Positions 1 to 9,061 of a stretch of 61,497 nt of DNA are shown in pieces. Every line of letters begins with the position of its first letter. Position 1 is the stretch's first letter. Position numbers and translations under genes: made by a program. The notes under the pieces were generated by a model. That model was not told the origin of the DNA. It was given only the letters and a program-made list of their open reading frames with translations, and searched no databases. The stretch comes from a virus. The stretch is from the IMG/VR virus record IMGVR_UViG_3300008258_000001, positions 1-61,497 of that record. The stretch is one strand, 5' to 3'.

Positions 1-961
1 CGGCACCAGCGGCAGCTTCTCCGGCAGCGGCGGTCGAGGCCAAACCTTCAGCACCGAACGCACCGGTCTGTTCAGCGAGCATCGCGGCCTGCGAACCCGG
101 AGCGGAAGAACTCAAGCCCGGAACAGCCGAGGAGTAGCCCAGTGAGCTACTCGACGCCTTATCAACCGCAGCCTTGGCTAGTTTGGTTGCCGTCATCGGG
201 TCCATCGCGCTTTGCTGCTGCGGTGCGGGGCCGCGAGCAACTTGCGAACGTGCTTGACCCACTTGGTTAAAGGCCGTGTCGTACACGTTGCCGCCATTGG
301 CATACCCGGGCAGGCCCATGACTTCGCCGCCTTCAGCGTAGGATGGAACCATGCCTCCATCTGCGGCGAACCAACCAGCAACAGTTTTGGCCCCTTTTTC
401 GATCTCGCCGGCGTTCTTCAGGCCGTACATACCGGCCTGACCAAGCTGCCCCCAACCCTGAGCCGTAGAAGCATCCGCCATGGCGTTAGTACGCTGGGCG
501 TTGCCGATCGTGCTGCCCATACTGCTCAAAGCGCCCGTGGGATCGAACCCGCCCAGACCGGCCAAGCCTGCGCCTTCCAGTTGCAGAGATTCAGCGCGAG
601 CGCCGCGACGAGCTTGGTTGGCACCCGATGCCGCCTGCGCAGCCATTCCTACGCCGCCGGTATCACGTCCTCGGGAGAAGCGGGCATCGGCCGGGTTGAC
701 ACCCATACTGGCTAGTCGAGCATCCTGCATTCTGTTGGCGTTGCCGTAGGCCGCGTATGCGTCCTCCATGACTCGCCCGGCTTCCCTGTCTTGGTTAGCC
801 GCAGAACCCATCTCGCGGCCACGCCGCATGAAGTCACGATACCCGGCCATAGCCTGATCTCGGCCAGCAATTCCTTGCTCTGCCACCCGGGTCTGCATGC
901 GCAATAGGGCTCGTTCTTCTTCCTCAAGCCCGCGCTGTCCGCCACCGCCGCCACCGCACAT
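1..961 (-). CDS. Gly/Ala-rich virion protein, N-terminal part (gene crosses the window ends)
   Basis: Reads from an ATG at 961 leftward and stays open through base 1, giving 320 residues without a stop. It continues in frame from base 61497 to a stop at 61091, for a joined product of about 455 residues. The start is MCGGGGGGGQ. An Arg/Glu/Gln-rich helical region follows, then a stretch with DGGMVPSYAEGG and YANGGN. These resemble short Gly-Gly-Tyr segments common in podovirus internal or tail-associated virion proteins. It lies between two late structural genes on the same strand, so a virion role is likely; no enzyme motif is visible. The exact function is unknown. Confidence 0.8.
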   Translation of the reverse strand, partial: MCGGGGGGQRGLEEEERALLRMQTRVAEQGIAGRDQAMAGYRDFMRRGREMGSAANQDREAGRVMEDAYAAYGNANRMQDARLASMGVNPADARFSRGRDTGGVGMAAQAASGANQARRGARAESLQLEGAGLAGLGGFDPTGALSSMGSTIGNAQRTNAMADASTAQGWGQLGQAGMYGLKNAGEIEKGAKTVAGWFAADGGMVPSYAEGGEVMGLPGYANGGNVYDTAFNQVGQARSQVARGPAPQQQSAMDPMTATKLAKAAVDKASSSSLGYSSAVPGLSSSAPGSQAAMLAEQTGAFGAEGLASTAAAGEAAAGA

Positions 962-963
962 GG

Positions 964-1434
964 TTATTCTCCTTCCTGCTCAGGAGCAGGTTTCTTCAGG
1001 CTGTCAAGGTACGCCTGCCAGCCTTCTTGATGAACAAAACGTCGAATTGCTGGCCCGGCTTCCCGAACCCACGCCGCGCCGCCAATGAGGAAAGCAACCT
1101 GCGTGACCAGATCAACGTACCCACTACGGGAAATGTACGCGATCTTCAGATCTTCCTCATTGTCCGACTTCTCAAGCTCGTTGGCTACGTGCCAGTTGTT
1201 CATCCCGGAAATGACTAGCGGGTTGAGCAGGTCGAAGTGCTTGGCGTAGAACGGGTTACGGGGAAGCGCGACGAGCAGGTTAAAGAACGTGCGGTCGACA
1301 ACATCGTCCGCCACGTCGACGTCTTTGTCGATTAGGTCGTCCCAGACGTGGGCGATGTCAAAAATTAGGGACAGGAAGTCAGCCGCGCTCTGGTCGCCAC
1401 GGCTTACGGTTAGAAAGAAGTTGTCTGACGTCAT
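964..1434 (-). CDS. Helical late protein of unknown function
   Basis: 156 residues, directly upstream of the Gly/Ala-rich virion gene in the leftward operon. The protein looks mainly alpha-helical and soluble. It carries an Asp-rich WDDLIDKD segment near residue 30 and a hydrophobic LVTQVAFLIGGAAWV stretch near residue 110. The Asp-rich segment recalls the first motif of isoprenoid synthases, but the protein is about half their length and no second metal motif is convincing. I treat it as a virion or assembly protein of unknown role. Confidence 0.75.
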   Translation of the reverse strand: MTSDNFFLTVSRGDQSAADFLSLIFDIAHVWDDLIDKDVDVADDVVDRTFFNLLVALPRNPFYAKHFDLLNPLVISGMNNWHVANELEKSDNEEDLKIAYISRSGYVDLVTQVAFLIGGAAWVREAGPAIRRFVHQEGWQAYLDSLKKPAPEQEGE

Positions 1435-1467
1435 ACGCTGATTGTACCTACTGTTAGCCTGTCTGCG

Positions 1468-2094
1468 CTATATATCTACACCGCGCTTCTTTGCGTGCCT
1501 CATCCAGTACACGTCCCAGTCGGATAGTGGCCCTTGTTCATCGTAACAGTACGTTTTCATCCTGAGCATCGTGTTGCCATTCTCAGTATCGAACGTCGCC
1601 GCGTAGAACGTCGAGTATTTTCCGCTAGGTAGAGGCCGTTCCGCCCACGCTTCGACGGCGGAATGATCTTGGTGCATGAAGTACAAGCACTTAAAGTGCT
1701 CAAAGTCATCGTCGCCCGGCTGCCCGTACACGCTTACTAGACGGCCAAGACCCAACGCAACCCCACCCGTAGGAATGGGCAGCATGTTCGCAGAAGGTGA
1801 GGTAAACGTGTAAACCTTGTCGTACACCCAGCCGCGCCGGGTAAAGAACTTCCGGCTGAACGCCGCAGGGTCCAAGTGGTCTACATACGGCGGTGCGACC
1901 TTGAATACCACAGACACAATGTCGTCGTTATACACCGTGCTGTACTGCGGCGACGTAATTGAGTGCCAGTTAGTCGTATCCAGTGAGCCGAACTGCTGAC
2001 GAAGCGCTTCAACCGCAGGGCCAAACTCTGGAGCGTCGGTATTGAACGTAAGCCGCTCATCACCGTCGGTGAGCATGCGTTCGACGTAACTCAT
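1468..2094 (-). CDS. Late structural-region protein, unknown
   Basis: 208 residues in the leftward tail block, overlapping the preceding gene by 4 nt. It is rich in aromatic residues (for example FTRRGWVYDKVYTF, DWDVYWMRH), as is usual for beta-rich tail proteins. No catalytic or membrane motif is visible. Probably a tail or tail-tip component, inferred only from position. Confidence 0.75.
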   Translation of the reverse strand: MSYVERMLTDGDERLTFNTDAPEFGPAVEALRQQFGSLDTTNWHSITSPQYSTVYNDDIVSVVFKVAPPYVDHLDPAAFSRKFFTRRGWVYDKVYTFTSPSANMLPIPTGGVALGLGRLVSVYGQPGDDDFEHFKCLYFMHQDHSAVEAWAERPLPSGKYSTFYAATFDTENGNTMLRMKTYCYDEQGPLSDWDVYWMRHAKKRGVDI

Positions 2095-2288
2095 TCTACA
2101 AGTCCCATGTGTTTGAGCCTTGAGTAGACCCCGGCATCTACATTCTCACCGTGCGGGATCAGCAGATAACCTTCCATGACTACCGTCTTAGAAACACTGG
2201 GCTCCTGCACTCGCTTGGCTACGCGATACACAACACCTAAACCATCTGGCTCCGCCCGCGTGTTGATGATGTCGAACGGCTTAATCAT
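2091..2288 (-). CDS. Small late protein, unknown
   Basis: 65 residues, starting MIKPFDIINTRAEPDGLG. It overlaps its upstream neighbour by 8 nt and its downstream neighbour by 4 nt, so it is translationally linked in the tail cluster. Compact alternating hydrophobic pattern suggests a small beta fold. Function not recognised. Confidence 0.7.
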   Translation of the reverse strand: MIKPFDIINTRAEPDGLGVVYRVAKRVQEPSVSKTVVMEGYLLIPHGENVDAGVYSRLKHMGLVE

Positions 2289-2724
2289 AACGAGTTCCGT
2301 CCGCCGAGATAACCGCAGTAGCCCGTAAGTTCAACGTCTCATTGCTATACGGCCATGTACCGCCTTGGCCCGAGTCACCACCAATCCCGATTCCGAGGAA
2401 CGCCTTGTCTTTTTGGTAGTCCCAGTTACAACCATACTGAACAGTTATCCACCCGCACTGCAACGAGTCCCCTACCCGTTTTACCCCAGATCGGTAGAAC
2501 GCCCAGTAGCTGCTTCGCCATCGGTACTCGCGCTGAATGCCTATGCACCCACCATAAGGATCACTGAGGCCGTCGCATTCTTCTTCGTATTCATAGAACG
2601 TGTACTCCCGCTGGGACTGCGCCAGTGACGGATAAAAATAAATTGGCTTGGTGCCCGCAAATGGGAACGGAAACGGCTGCTCCGAATCGGGGGCAAACTT
2701 GGCTTGGAGTTCAGTCATGATCAC
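2281..2724 (-). CDS. Late structural-region protein, unknown
   Basis: 147 residues if the GTG at 2724 is used, which overlaps the upstream stop as GTGA; an ATG two codons in (2718) is the alternative. The protein is rich in Tyr, Trp and Gly and contains four Cys (EECDGL, GGCIG, LQCGW, YGCNW). This composition fits an extracellular tail-surface domain. No family recognised. Confidence 0.72.
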   Translation of the reverse strand: MIMTELQAKFAPDSEQPFPFPFAGTKPIYFYPSLAQSQREYTFYEYEEECDGLSDPYGGCIGIQREYRWRSSYWAFYRSGVKRVGDSLQCGWITVQYGCNWDYQKDKAFLGIGIGGDSGQGGTWPYSNETLNLRATAVISADGTRYD

Positions 2725-3296
2725 GCCCCTGCGTTGTCAGTGCTGCTCGTTGGTAGATCTATAACTTCAGTTGGAGGTGCTGGCGGTGCTGGCGTGACGT
2801 GTGTGCCCTCGCAATACTTGGCCGTGACAAACGTCACCGGGTTGGTAAGCGGATTAGCCGGTGGGGCGACGTTCGTACCGCCAGTAATCACAAGAGGCTT
2901 GAACCTGCTATCAAATGATGGCGTACCGTCGTCACGCAACACAAGCATCCCATAATTAGTATCGGGGGATCGAGCAATGCCGCGAGGATCTGCAAAAACG
3001 TACACCTCGGGAACAGAGTTGCCAGTGCCGCTACGAATAACCTCGATCTCCCATACTTCTGGCCCCGTGGTACGCACCGCCGCTACTGCGTAATAGTCCT
3101 CGGTAGGCATAGTGAAAAAAGGAACGGGTGTGACGTTGCATGTGATACGAAAAGCCCAGTGGCGCAAACCGCCATACCCATCAAACTGATTGATGGTCCG
3201 GTCATACGTAGCCTTGCCGACGAAGTGCAGATTACGAGTCTCGCTGGAGACAAGAACTTGTCCGGTAGCGTTAGTGGCAAGGAATCCCCAACTCAT
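2721..3296 (-). CDS. Tail-region structural protein
   Basis: 191 residues, starting MSWGFLATNATGQVLVSSET, an opening seen in phage tail-tip or fibre-associated proteins with beta-sandwich folds. The body is beta-rich (VWEIEVIRSGTGNSVPEVYVF). The C-terminal 40 residues are a Pro-rich linker ending in a Ser/Thr tail. It lies next to the gpJ-like fibre gene, so a tail-tip accessory is the best guess. Confidence 0.75.
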   Translation of the reverse strand: MSWGFLATNATGQVLVSSETRNLHFVGKATYDRTINQFDGYGGLRHWAFRITCNVTPVPFFTMPTEDYYAVAAVRTTGPEVWEIEVIRSGTGNSVPEVYVFADPRGIARSPDTNYGMLVLRDDGTPSFDSRFKPLVITGGTNVAPPANPLTNPVTFVTAKYCEGTHVTPAPPAPPTEVIDLPTSSTDNAGA

Positions 3297-3574
3297 CGCA
3301 TCAGCACCAAGATGTAGGCGTTCTCGGACCCGCCTGATGCAGTAACCAGTGTGGAGGCTACGTCGATGCTGTGCGCGATCGCGCGGCGGTCAAGTGGAGG
3401 AGCGTCGATCATGATCTGTACCACCAGTACCTCACGGCCGCTGAGAACAGGGTAGTTGTTCTGTATGTACCCGCCGCCGGGCACAAAGAAAAAATCAACT
3501 TGGTTCCACGTCACGTCGTCCGACGAATAACTCGTTACACCTTGGTCGGTGTACACGCCGAGGCCGTAGCTCAT
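3293..3574 (-). CDS. Small tail-region protein
   Basis: 93 residues, starting MSYGLGVYTDQGVTSYSS, similar in style to the start of the next gene (MSWGFLATNATGQVLVSS). The two may be related small beta-structured tail proteins. It overlaps the next start by 4 nt (ATGA type) and begins immediately after the DUF1983-like fibre gene. Confidence 0.72.
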   Translation of the reverse strand: MSYGLGVYTDQGVTSYSSDDVTWNQVDFFFVPGGGYIQNNYPVLSGREVLVVQIMIDAPPLDRRAIAHSIDVASTLVTASGGSENAYILVLMR

Positions 3575-4974
3575 CAGGACAGGTTTCCAAGTATTACCCG
3601 CGCACGGCCGCCTTCGTCGTAAACCACTAAACGATTGTTAGTCATGACCACAGTGGACTCATTGCCACTGGGGTTGACGATGGAAAACGTGTCTGCCCGT
3701 ACGATGAAATCGGACGTGGGCGAAGCGTTGCTGGCTGTGCTGGCGAGACCGAAGCCGGAGACGTATCCGTTCAGGTCGATCTTGACTGTGTATTGGCCTT
3801 CCAGTGTTCCAACCTTGTCCGCAGTTACCGTGGCTTCTTCGCGGATAGCAGCGGAGCTAATCGGCAACCCTGTGTCCGGGTCGGTGATCGCAGTCTGAAC
3901 TTGATCCCAACGTGTTGCAACAGCGCCGACGTTGTTGACGATGCCTTCCGCTCCGCTCTGTACAAGCGCGCTGTTATCTCCGACGGTGGACCACAACGTG
4001 TTAACCGCTGAAGCAAGTGCGTTGTCCGAGTTGGTCCTGACGTTTCGTTCTTCAGTAATCAGCGCCTGCGTATCGTTGATGCGAGCATCAGCCGCGTCAA
4101 CCCATTGCGATCCGTCCCACATGGAAGGGCGGTTTTTATTCCCTGAGTTGAACCAAATGTCGTTAACTCTGAGCGCGTACTGCGCGGTGCTAGTCGGTGC
4201 GTCCTCTTGGAAAAAGACCTTGTTCTTCTGCCCCGTTGTGGCGTTCACGGAAAACAGGAACCGCGCATTCGCCGAATTTGAGTCGGCCGAAACGTCGTTG
4301 AGTTCTACGATGCTGGCATGCGCCGCTTCAAGCCCCGTGTCTGGATCTGTGATCGTCGCTTGAACGCCGGCCAGTGCCCGTGCATTCGCCGAATTTGACT
4401 CGGCACGAACATCGTTGATCGCCGTGATGTTGGCATTAGCCAGTGGCAAACCTGTATTGGGGTCGTTGACCTGAGCCACTACAGAAGCTACCTGCCGAGC
4501 GATCGCAGATGTACTGGTAGTGCTAACCCTATTGATCTCGCCTATTGCAGCTTGCGCCGAAGCAAGGCCGCTGTTCGGGTCGTAGACTGTATCTTTCAGC
4601 CCACGAATCGTCGTAGTGCCGGCGTCAGTCACGATCGCTATGTCAGTGACGCCGTTTTCTATATCAAGAATCTGCTGACTCGCTACGTCAAGTTCTTCTT
4701 GCAGACCGAGAATCTCGACGCTATACCTATCATCAACCAACTTTATCCGCGTGCTCAGGACCTCAAAAAGATCACTGCTACGAACCTGCTCAAGCAAACG
4801 CTGCATGCGCTCAAGCAAGTCGTCTGTCGCGGTGATTTTTTTGATCAGGTTGTAGCCTTCGGCCCCATGCGCGAAGTAGCCCGCGTTGCTCGCGTCAATC
4901 AGCGACTGCAACTCACCCTTGGTGATAAATCGCTCGTCAGACTCTGGCTTTAGATCACCGTCGGCGCTCGGCAA
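3574..4974 (-). CDS. Tail fibre/host-specificity protein with gpJ-type (DUF1983-like) C-terminus
   Basis: 466 residues. The N-terminal 130 residues are helical with a coiled-coil flavour. The middle has four repeats of the type TDPDTGL-x-x-A-x-A-x-I at roughly 40-residue steps, with repeated SNSANAR segments between them. A segment with NDIWFNSGNKNRPSMWDGSQWV resembles a module common in tail fibres. The C-terminal part (VKIDLNGYVSGFGLAST, then IVRADTFSIVNP) matches the conserved core of the DUF1983/phage lambda gpJ C-terminal family. Role: central tail fibre or tip protein. The start overlaps the end of the nozzle-like gene by 20 nt. Confidence 0.85.
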   Translation of the reverse strand: MPSADGDLKPESDERFITKGELQSLIDASNAGYFAHGAEGYNLIKKITATDDLLERMQRLLEQVRSSDLFEVLSTRIKLVDDRYSVEILGLQEELDVASQQILDIENGVTDIAIVTDAGTTTIRGLKDTVYDPNSGLASAQAAIGEINRVSTTSTSAIARQVASVVAQVNDPNTGLPLANANITAINDVRAESNSANARALAGVQATITDPDTGLEAAHASIVELNDVSADSNSANARFLFSVNATTGQKNKVFFQEDAPTSTAQYALRVNDIWFNSGNKNRPSMWDGSQWVDAADARINDTQALITEERNVRTNSDNALASAVNTLWSTVGDNSALVQSGAEGIVNNVGAVATRWDQVQTAITDPDTGLPISSAAIREEATVTADKVGTLEGQYTVKIDLNGYVSGFGLASTASNASPTSDFIVRADTFSIVNPSGNESTVVMTNNRLVVYDEGGRARVILGNLS

Positions 4975-7144
4975 ACGAAATTTCTTTGACTCTGCCCGTC
5001 CCGTTCAGTTTGTACGACCAACGAAGCGCTTTCGAGCCAGAGGGTATTCTGAAATACGTGCGACCGATGTACGCGCCTTGAAAGCGTTGAACGCCGTCCG
5101 CGTAGAGAGTGACGGTAACCGGTCCTGAACAGTCAATGTACCCGACTGTGAACGACGACGGCTTAGGGAGAATGTAGTCCTTACTCCACCACTCGTACAA
5201 CGGCGTAGTTCCAGCGCCCTTGTACTGCATCAAATTGCGCCCTTGGACCAGATACAACTGGTCAGACGCAGGTAAAACGTACAGCGCGTCGGACGTAAAA
5301 GTATTCCCGAGTTGAGTCAGGTTCCCGCCGCCTTCCGGGTCGAGCCGGATCTCCCACATCTTGCCGGCGGTCGATGTTCCACAGACTAGAGAACCATCGT
5401 GGTAAGCCAACTCAAGACTGGACAGAAGCGAACCGTACCGGTCACGCCATGCCTCACGGGTCCAAAGCTGCTGGCTCGTATTGAGGTCTACGTTAAACCC
5501 ATTGATGATCGCCAGCCCGTCATTTGAGATGTACGCGACCGTGTTCCCTACGACGCACATGCCGTGATCAGAAACACCGGCTTGCGACTCGGACAGTTTG
5601 GATTGGGTCATCGCGTCCGGGTGGACGCCACTGACAAGATACGGGTACGACACCGTAGTCACGACCAGTGAGTTCTCAAGCGACCGCATACCAACGAGGT
5701 TCACGGGGAACGTCATGCTGTACGGCCACGCCCACGGGCGATACGGCTCGCTGAAGTACATCGTGTCGCCAAAGAAACCGGCGAAAAACCCATTGGGCAT
5801 CAACGTCAGCCCCTGCAAGTTCACAGGAGGAAGATCCCAGCCGATAGTCTCAAGCACGGCATCCGTGCTCTTGACGTTGATGGACGTGTCGTTGTACGCC
5901 CACGTTGTAGTAGAGAACGTCTGCGGAGTATCCGTCACCGACAGATACGAGCCTCCGGGTGTGGATCGGTAGAGACGGAACTTATTGCCGGGGGCGTAGT
6001 CAATAAACGAAGGCGCAGTAAACTGCACAGATACCGACTGCATATACGTTGGCTGAACTACAACAGGAGGAGACGGCTTGGACTCCTCACCCCACTGGTT
6101 CACCATCGTGACGACGTACGCCCGTGCCTCCATGACGCCATACTTGAGCGTCAACTTCCAAGTGCCTGAACCAGTGCCAGCCTTAGACATCGTGGCTTCA
6201 ACACCTCCGGGTACGGCGTCCGATCTGGATGACTCCGCTCCACTAGCCGCTGACAGGGAAAAGACTGTCGTACCCGTCGTCGCGTCGATCAGATCCACCC
6301 TTGCAGCGGGAGTAGCAGTTATCGGTGTCGATCCGCCGATCTGCGCTGCGCGGTAATTCAGGTACGCCCCGGGCGTAGTCTCCGGGCCGTCGGTCGGGGT
6401 AATAGTCACTACACCGGTAAACGTCGTCGACCCTACAACAACGGTAGAAGAATCTTGGATCACCGCGATCTGACCATCCAGCGGCGTGGCTTTGGATACT
6501 TGGTATGAGTATTCACCGTTGTCAACTGTCTGGTTAACAGACAGAGACGCCAGACGAACCGACCTAAGCGCCTCGCTCAACTCGCCGGTTGCCAGTGTTG
6601 TGGGGTCCGCGATAGTGAACGTGAACTCGGTGAACGGACGAACAGTTGTGTACGTGGTTTCGCTTTCCTCGTACTTTTTACCGTCCTTCTCGAAGTATGT
6701 GAACAGCTTGATGATCGCGTTTGGGTAATCAGGCAGCGAGGTTCTATCCAGCAGCGTGTAGGACGGAGCGGCTTCTACGGAAGGAACACCCGCCTTGTAG
6801 CTCACCGGCGGTTCACCGCCCTCGCTAACCATCGAAACGGTACTAGCCACCCTCATACCGCCATTCTGGGCGGTGTAGTACATGCGGTTGTACGCATCCC
6901 CAATGACGGGCCCTTTCCATGCTTTCGTCCGATACGGCCACGAGTAGAACGTCAGACCGTTCAGACTGAATACGGACTTAGCAAGGTTGGAGAGGGTAGT
7001 CAGCAGGAACGGAGCCGCCATTGGGCGAAGCTCTCCGTACGCAAAGTTGCAGTTGATCGCGGACTGAGCCTTGCCGTCAGGCAATTTATCCGCCGGTGTC
7101 CGGGGGACCTCGCCGTTAAACACTTTGGTGGAGAGGATCGTCAT
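4955..7144 (-). CDS. Large tail hub/nozzle-like protein
   Basis: 729 residues. The N-terminus (NGEVPRTPADKLPDGKAQ, then a sentence-like NCNFAYGELRP) resembles the start of podovirus tail nozzle/tubular protein B (T7 gp12-like) proteins. The body is almost wholly beta: one or more Ig-like segments in the middle, followed by blade-like repeats. This would fit a beta-propeller or stacked beta domains. No enzyme motif. It is followed by the gpJ-like fibre gene, which supports a distal tail location. The assignment rests on pattern and position, not on a firm motif. Confidence 0.7.
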   Translation of the reverse strand: MTILSTKVFNGEVPRTPADKLPDGKAQSAINCNFAYGELRPMAAPFLLTTLSNLAKSVFSLNGLTFYSWPYRTKAWKGPVIGDAYNRMYYTAQNGGMRVASTVSMVSEGGEPPVSYKAGVPSVEAAPSYTLLDRTSLPDYPNAIIKLFTYFEKDGKKYEESETTYTTVRPFTEFTFTIADPTTLATGELSEALRSVRLASLSVNQTVDNGEYSYQVSKATPLDGQIAVIQDSSTVVVGSTTFTGVVTITPTDGPETTPGAYLNYRAAQIGGSTPITATPAARVDLIDATTGTTVFSLSAASGAESSRSDAVPGGVEATMSKAGTGSGTWKLTLKYGVMEARAYVVTMVNQWGEESKPSPPVVVQPTYMQSVSVQFTAPSFIDYAPGNKFRLYRSTPGGSYLSVTDTPQTFSTTTWAYNDTSINVKSTDAVLETIGWDLPPVNLQGLTLMPNGFFAGFFGDTMYFSEPYRPWAWPYSMTFPVNLVGMRSLENSLVVTTVSYPYLVSGVHPDAMTQSKLSESQAGVSDHGMCVVGNTVAYISNDGLAIINGFNVDLNTSQQLWTREAWRDRYGSLLSSLELAYHDGSLVCGTSTAGKMWEIRLDPEGGGNLTQLGNTFTSDALYVLPASDQLYLVQGRNLMQYKGAGTTPLYEWWSKDYILPKPSSFTVGYIDCSGPVTVTLYADGVQRFQGAYIGRTYFRIPSGSKALRWSYKLNGTGRVKEISFAERRR

Positions 7145-7153
7145 GGCAGTGAG

Positions 7154-7225
7154 TTACCGTTTTAGCGCCGCAGCGACAGCAGGGACAATCTTTTCATCGT
7201 CATCAAAGTTTATTACTTCATCCAC
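7154..7225 (-). CDS. Possible 23-residue peptide
   Basis: GTG start at 7225, stop at 7154. The product is acidic then helical (VINFDDDEKIVPAVAAALKR). It overlaps the end of the preceding membrane protein by 13 nt in another frame and fills the only gap between it and the nozzle-like gene. TTGGAT six bases before the GTG is a weak ribosome site. It reads like protein but could be a gene remnant or chance. Confidence 0.3.
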   Translation of the reverse strand: MDEVINFDDDEKIVPAVAAALKR

Positions 7226-7494
7226 TTCGATCCAAACTGCACAAGCGCAAACACGATGCCGACCGCGACCCAGACGCCCACGCCGCGATTGATCCACATG
7301 TGCAGCATCTTGTCGGTCTTGTTGTGCGCGGTTTGCAGGCTGGCGACATGGGTTTCAATCTTACCGATTCGCTCGCCTTGCGTCGATTGGCGTTCTTCGA
7401 TCAGCACCAACCGCATCACTGCATCCGTCAGTTTGTCAACTTTGGATTCCAGCCGCTTGAAATCTTCGTCTGAGGTCATGTTTTGAAGTGGCAT
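7213..7494 (-). CDS. Small coiled-coil protein with C-terminal membrane segment (lysis accessory/XhlA-like)
   Basis: 93 residues from ATG 7494, three bases after the endolysin stop; an in-frame Met at 7512 would overlap the endolysin. Residues about 5-60 are charged heptad-like helix (DEDFKRLESKVDKLTDAVMRL). The last 30 hold one membrane segment (GVGVWVAVGIVFALVQFG) and a short basic tail. This soluble-coil-plus-tail-anchor layout resembles XhlA-type holin accessories, though an inner-membrane spanin-like role is also possible. Its place beside endolysin and holin-like genes supports a lysis function. Confidence 0.75.
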   Translation of the reverse strand: MPLQNMTSDEDFKRLESKVDKLTDAVMRLVLIEERQSTQGERIGKIETHVASLQTAHNKTDKMLHMWINRGVGVWVAVGIVFALVQFGSKWMK

Positions 7495-7496
7495 AG

Positions 7497-8108
7497 TTAC
7501 TCGGGGAAACAAGCAAGTGCTTTTTCGTACCGATTTTTACGGTCAGCAAGTCCAATCAGACCGCCGTTGATGCGTTTGGTCAACAACTCAAATTCCCGTG
7601 CGTCGGCCATCGGAGAGCAGTTGTTGGACTTCCAGAACCATCCGGCAGACAACGCAGCAAACTCAGGCGTAAGCAGCAAGTCAGGTTCAGCAACAAGATC
7701 TTTGCCCAGCCCCTTGCTACATGCTGTGTAGTTTGACTTGCCAGTGAGTTGTTTCAGCCCCCGGCCCCGGTACTTCCAGCCTTCACCGCTTGCCTCAGAG
7801 CCGTTACCCATCCGGTTGCCATAGACGTTGTTGGCGATCTTCTCCGGCTGGCGGTGGTATCGCATCGCTACTTCCATCGACGGAAACCGACTAGGCCACA
7901 CGCGCATGAGCGCTTCGGCGCTGTAGTTCAGGTTTTCAAGAAGCCGATTAAAGCCTCCTGACTCGTGAGCGCACTGCGCGAGAAACGCCGCAATTCGATT
8001 CGGGTTGTTGATCTCAAACCGATCACAAGCAGCCTGCACAGCAGGGAGCCACGTAGCAGCAGTCTCGGGCTTTACGCCAACGGCAACAAGGTGAGCAATC
8101 TCGATCAT
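7497..8108 (-). CDS. Endolysin, glycoside hydrolase family 19 (chitinase-like muramidase)
   Basis: 203 residues. The family signature HESGGF sits at residues 48-53 with the expected catalytic Glu at 49. The second conserved block, YRGRGLKQLTGKSNY, is near residue 115, and the C-terminal RINGGLIG loop is present. GH19 endolysins cleave the glycan backbone of peptidoglycan. There is no signal peptide, so release should depend on the holin-like neighbour. It overlaps the upstream holin-like gene by 4 nt (ATGA). Confidence 0.93.
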   Translation of the reverse strand: MIEIAHLVAVGVKPETAATWLPAVQAACDRFEINNPNRIAAFLAQCAHESGGFNRLLENLNYSAEALMRVWPSRFPSMEVAMRYHRQPEKIANNVYGNRMGNGSEASGEGWKYRGRGLKQLTGKSNYTACSKGLGKDLVAEPDLLLTPEFAALSAGWFWKSNNCSPMADAREFELLTKRINGGLIGLADRKNRYEKALACFPE

Positions 8109-8584
8109 TTCTTCTCATCCTTGACACGGGAGCCAAAGGAGGAACCCAGCAAGAACGAGAACATCGAGGCCATCACAGTGCCCAGCATAAAGCCGAGGAT
8201 GGTATCAGCGAACCGCACGTTTTCAGCCGGGATGGGGCCAAAGGTGATGTATGGAATGTACACCATAGCAAAGATTGACCACCCGCTGATGAAGAAGTAG
8301 GTGAACCGCCGCACGAACCAGTCTGAGGAGGACATGGCGTGTTTAGCCATATCTCGGGCGTTAGCCTTATCCTTAACTTCCTGCTCCACCATGAACTCAG
8401 CGTGCTGCATCGCCCGTTCGCGCAAGGAAGCAACATGCTCCTGCGTCATTTCTTCTTCAGGCTTGAGTTCTACCCCGAGTTTTTTCTCGACGTAATCAAC
8501 GCCCTTTTCCAGCACGGCGTCGGCAATCTTAGGCAAGCCGTTAGAGATCAGGCCAGAGACGATAGAGGCGACGATTGGCAGCAT
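8105..8584 (-). CDS. Holin-like membrane protein
   Basis: 159 residues. The N-terminal 35 residues are mildly hydrophobic, and a charged helix follows (residues 40-90). Two clear membrane segments are present in the C-terminal half (FTYFFISGWSIFAMVYIPYI and TILGFMLGTVMASMFSFLLG), ending in a charged tail. This matches the shape of phage holins of the 3TM type and it directly precedes the endolysin. No biochemical motif exists for holins, so the call is by topology and context. Confidence 0.8.
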   Translation of the reverse strand: MLPIVASIVSGLISNGLPKIADAVLEKGVDYVEKKLGVELKPEEEMTQEHVASLRERAMQHAEFMVEQEVKDKANARDMAKHAMSSSDWFVRRFTYFFISGWSIFAMVYIPYITFGPIPAENVRFADTILGFMLGTVMASMFSFLLGSSFGSRVKDEKK

Positions 8585-8586
8585 GC

Positions 8587-9048
8587 TTATCCTTTCAGAT
8601 TAAACGTCAGGTTCTTGTGCCGAGGGTAAGTCACTGTCCGCTCACCCTCTGGGCACTTGTACTTGATGGTCGCCAGCAGGGTGGCCTTTCCGGGATTTAC
8701 GGGCTCTTTGTCCGAAATCTTCAGCATGTACGTGAAGGTGTCAATCTCAGGGCCAGCGGGGCCGGTGAACTTCGACATGCTGGGGGTGGCTTCGTGAATC
8801 AGACCAGCAGCATCTCGCACCGTCGGGGTGAAGCCTTCAACCGAGCAGTCGTCGCGCTTCTTGATCCGAGCTACCGTTACCTGCACAGGCTCACCAACCT
8901 TGGCGTCCTTGATGCTGAAGTGCTCCGGTGCCCACTCAATGATGCTGCGGTCAAACCATCCAAACTTATCCCCAGCGGTATACCCGCCAACTGACAAGGC
9001 AAACGAGGCAGTCAGAAACTGCACCACCGGGGTAAGTTTGGGGAACAT
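8587..9048 (-). CDS. Exported or membrane-anchored protein in the lysis cluster, unknown
   Basis: 153 residues. An N-terminal hydrophobic stretch (VVQFLTASFALSVGGYTAG) looks like a signal anchor. The rest is a beta-rich domain with two Cys (DDCS, YKCPEG) about 90 residues apart, possibly a periplasmic disulfide. It sits between the desaturase and the holin-like gene. It is not recognisably an Rz/Rz1 spanin, but a role in late envelope events is plausible. Confidence 0.72.
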   Translation of the reverse strand: MFPKLTPVVQFLTASFALSVGGYTAGDKFGWFDRSIIEWAPEHFSIKDAKVGEPVQVTVARIKKRDDCSVEGFTPTVRDAAGLIHEATPSMSKFTGPAGPEIDTFTYMLKISDKEPVNPGKATLLATIKYKCPEGERTVTYPRHKNLTFNLKG

Positions 9049-9061
9049 GGCACTTAAAAAT

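Noticed and set aside
7213-7494. Classical Rz-type spanin
   Set aside because: The membrane segment is C-terminal rather than N-terminal and there is no nested lipoprotein frame.
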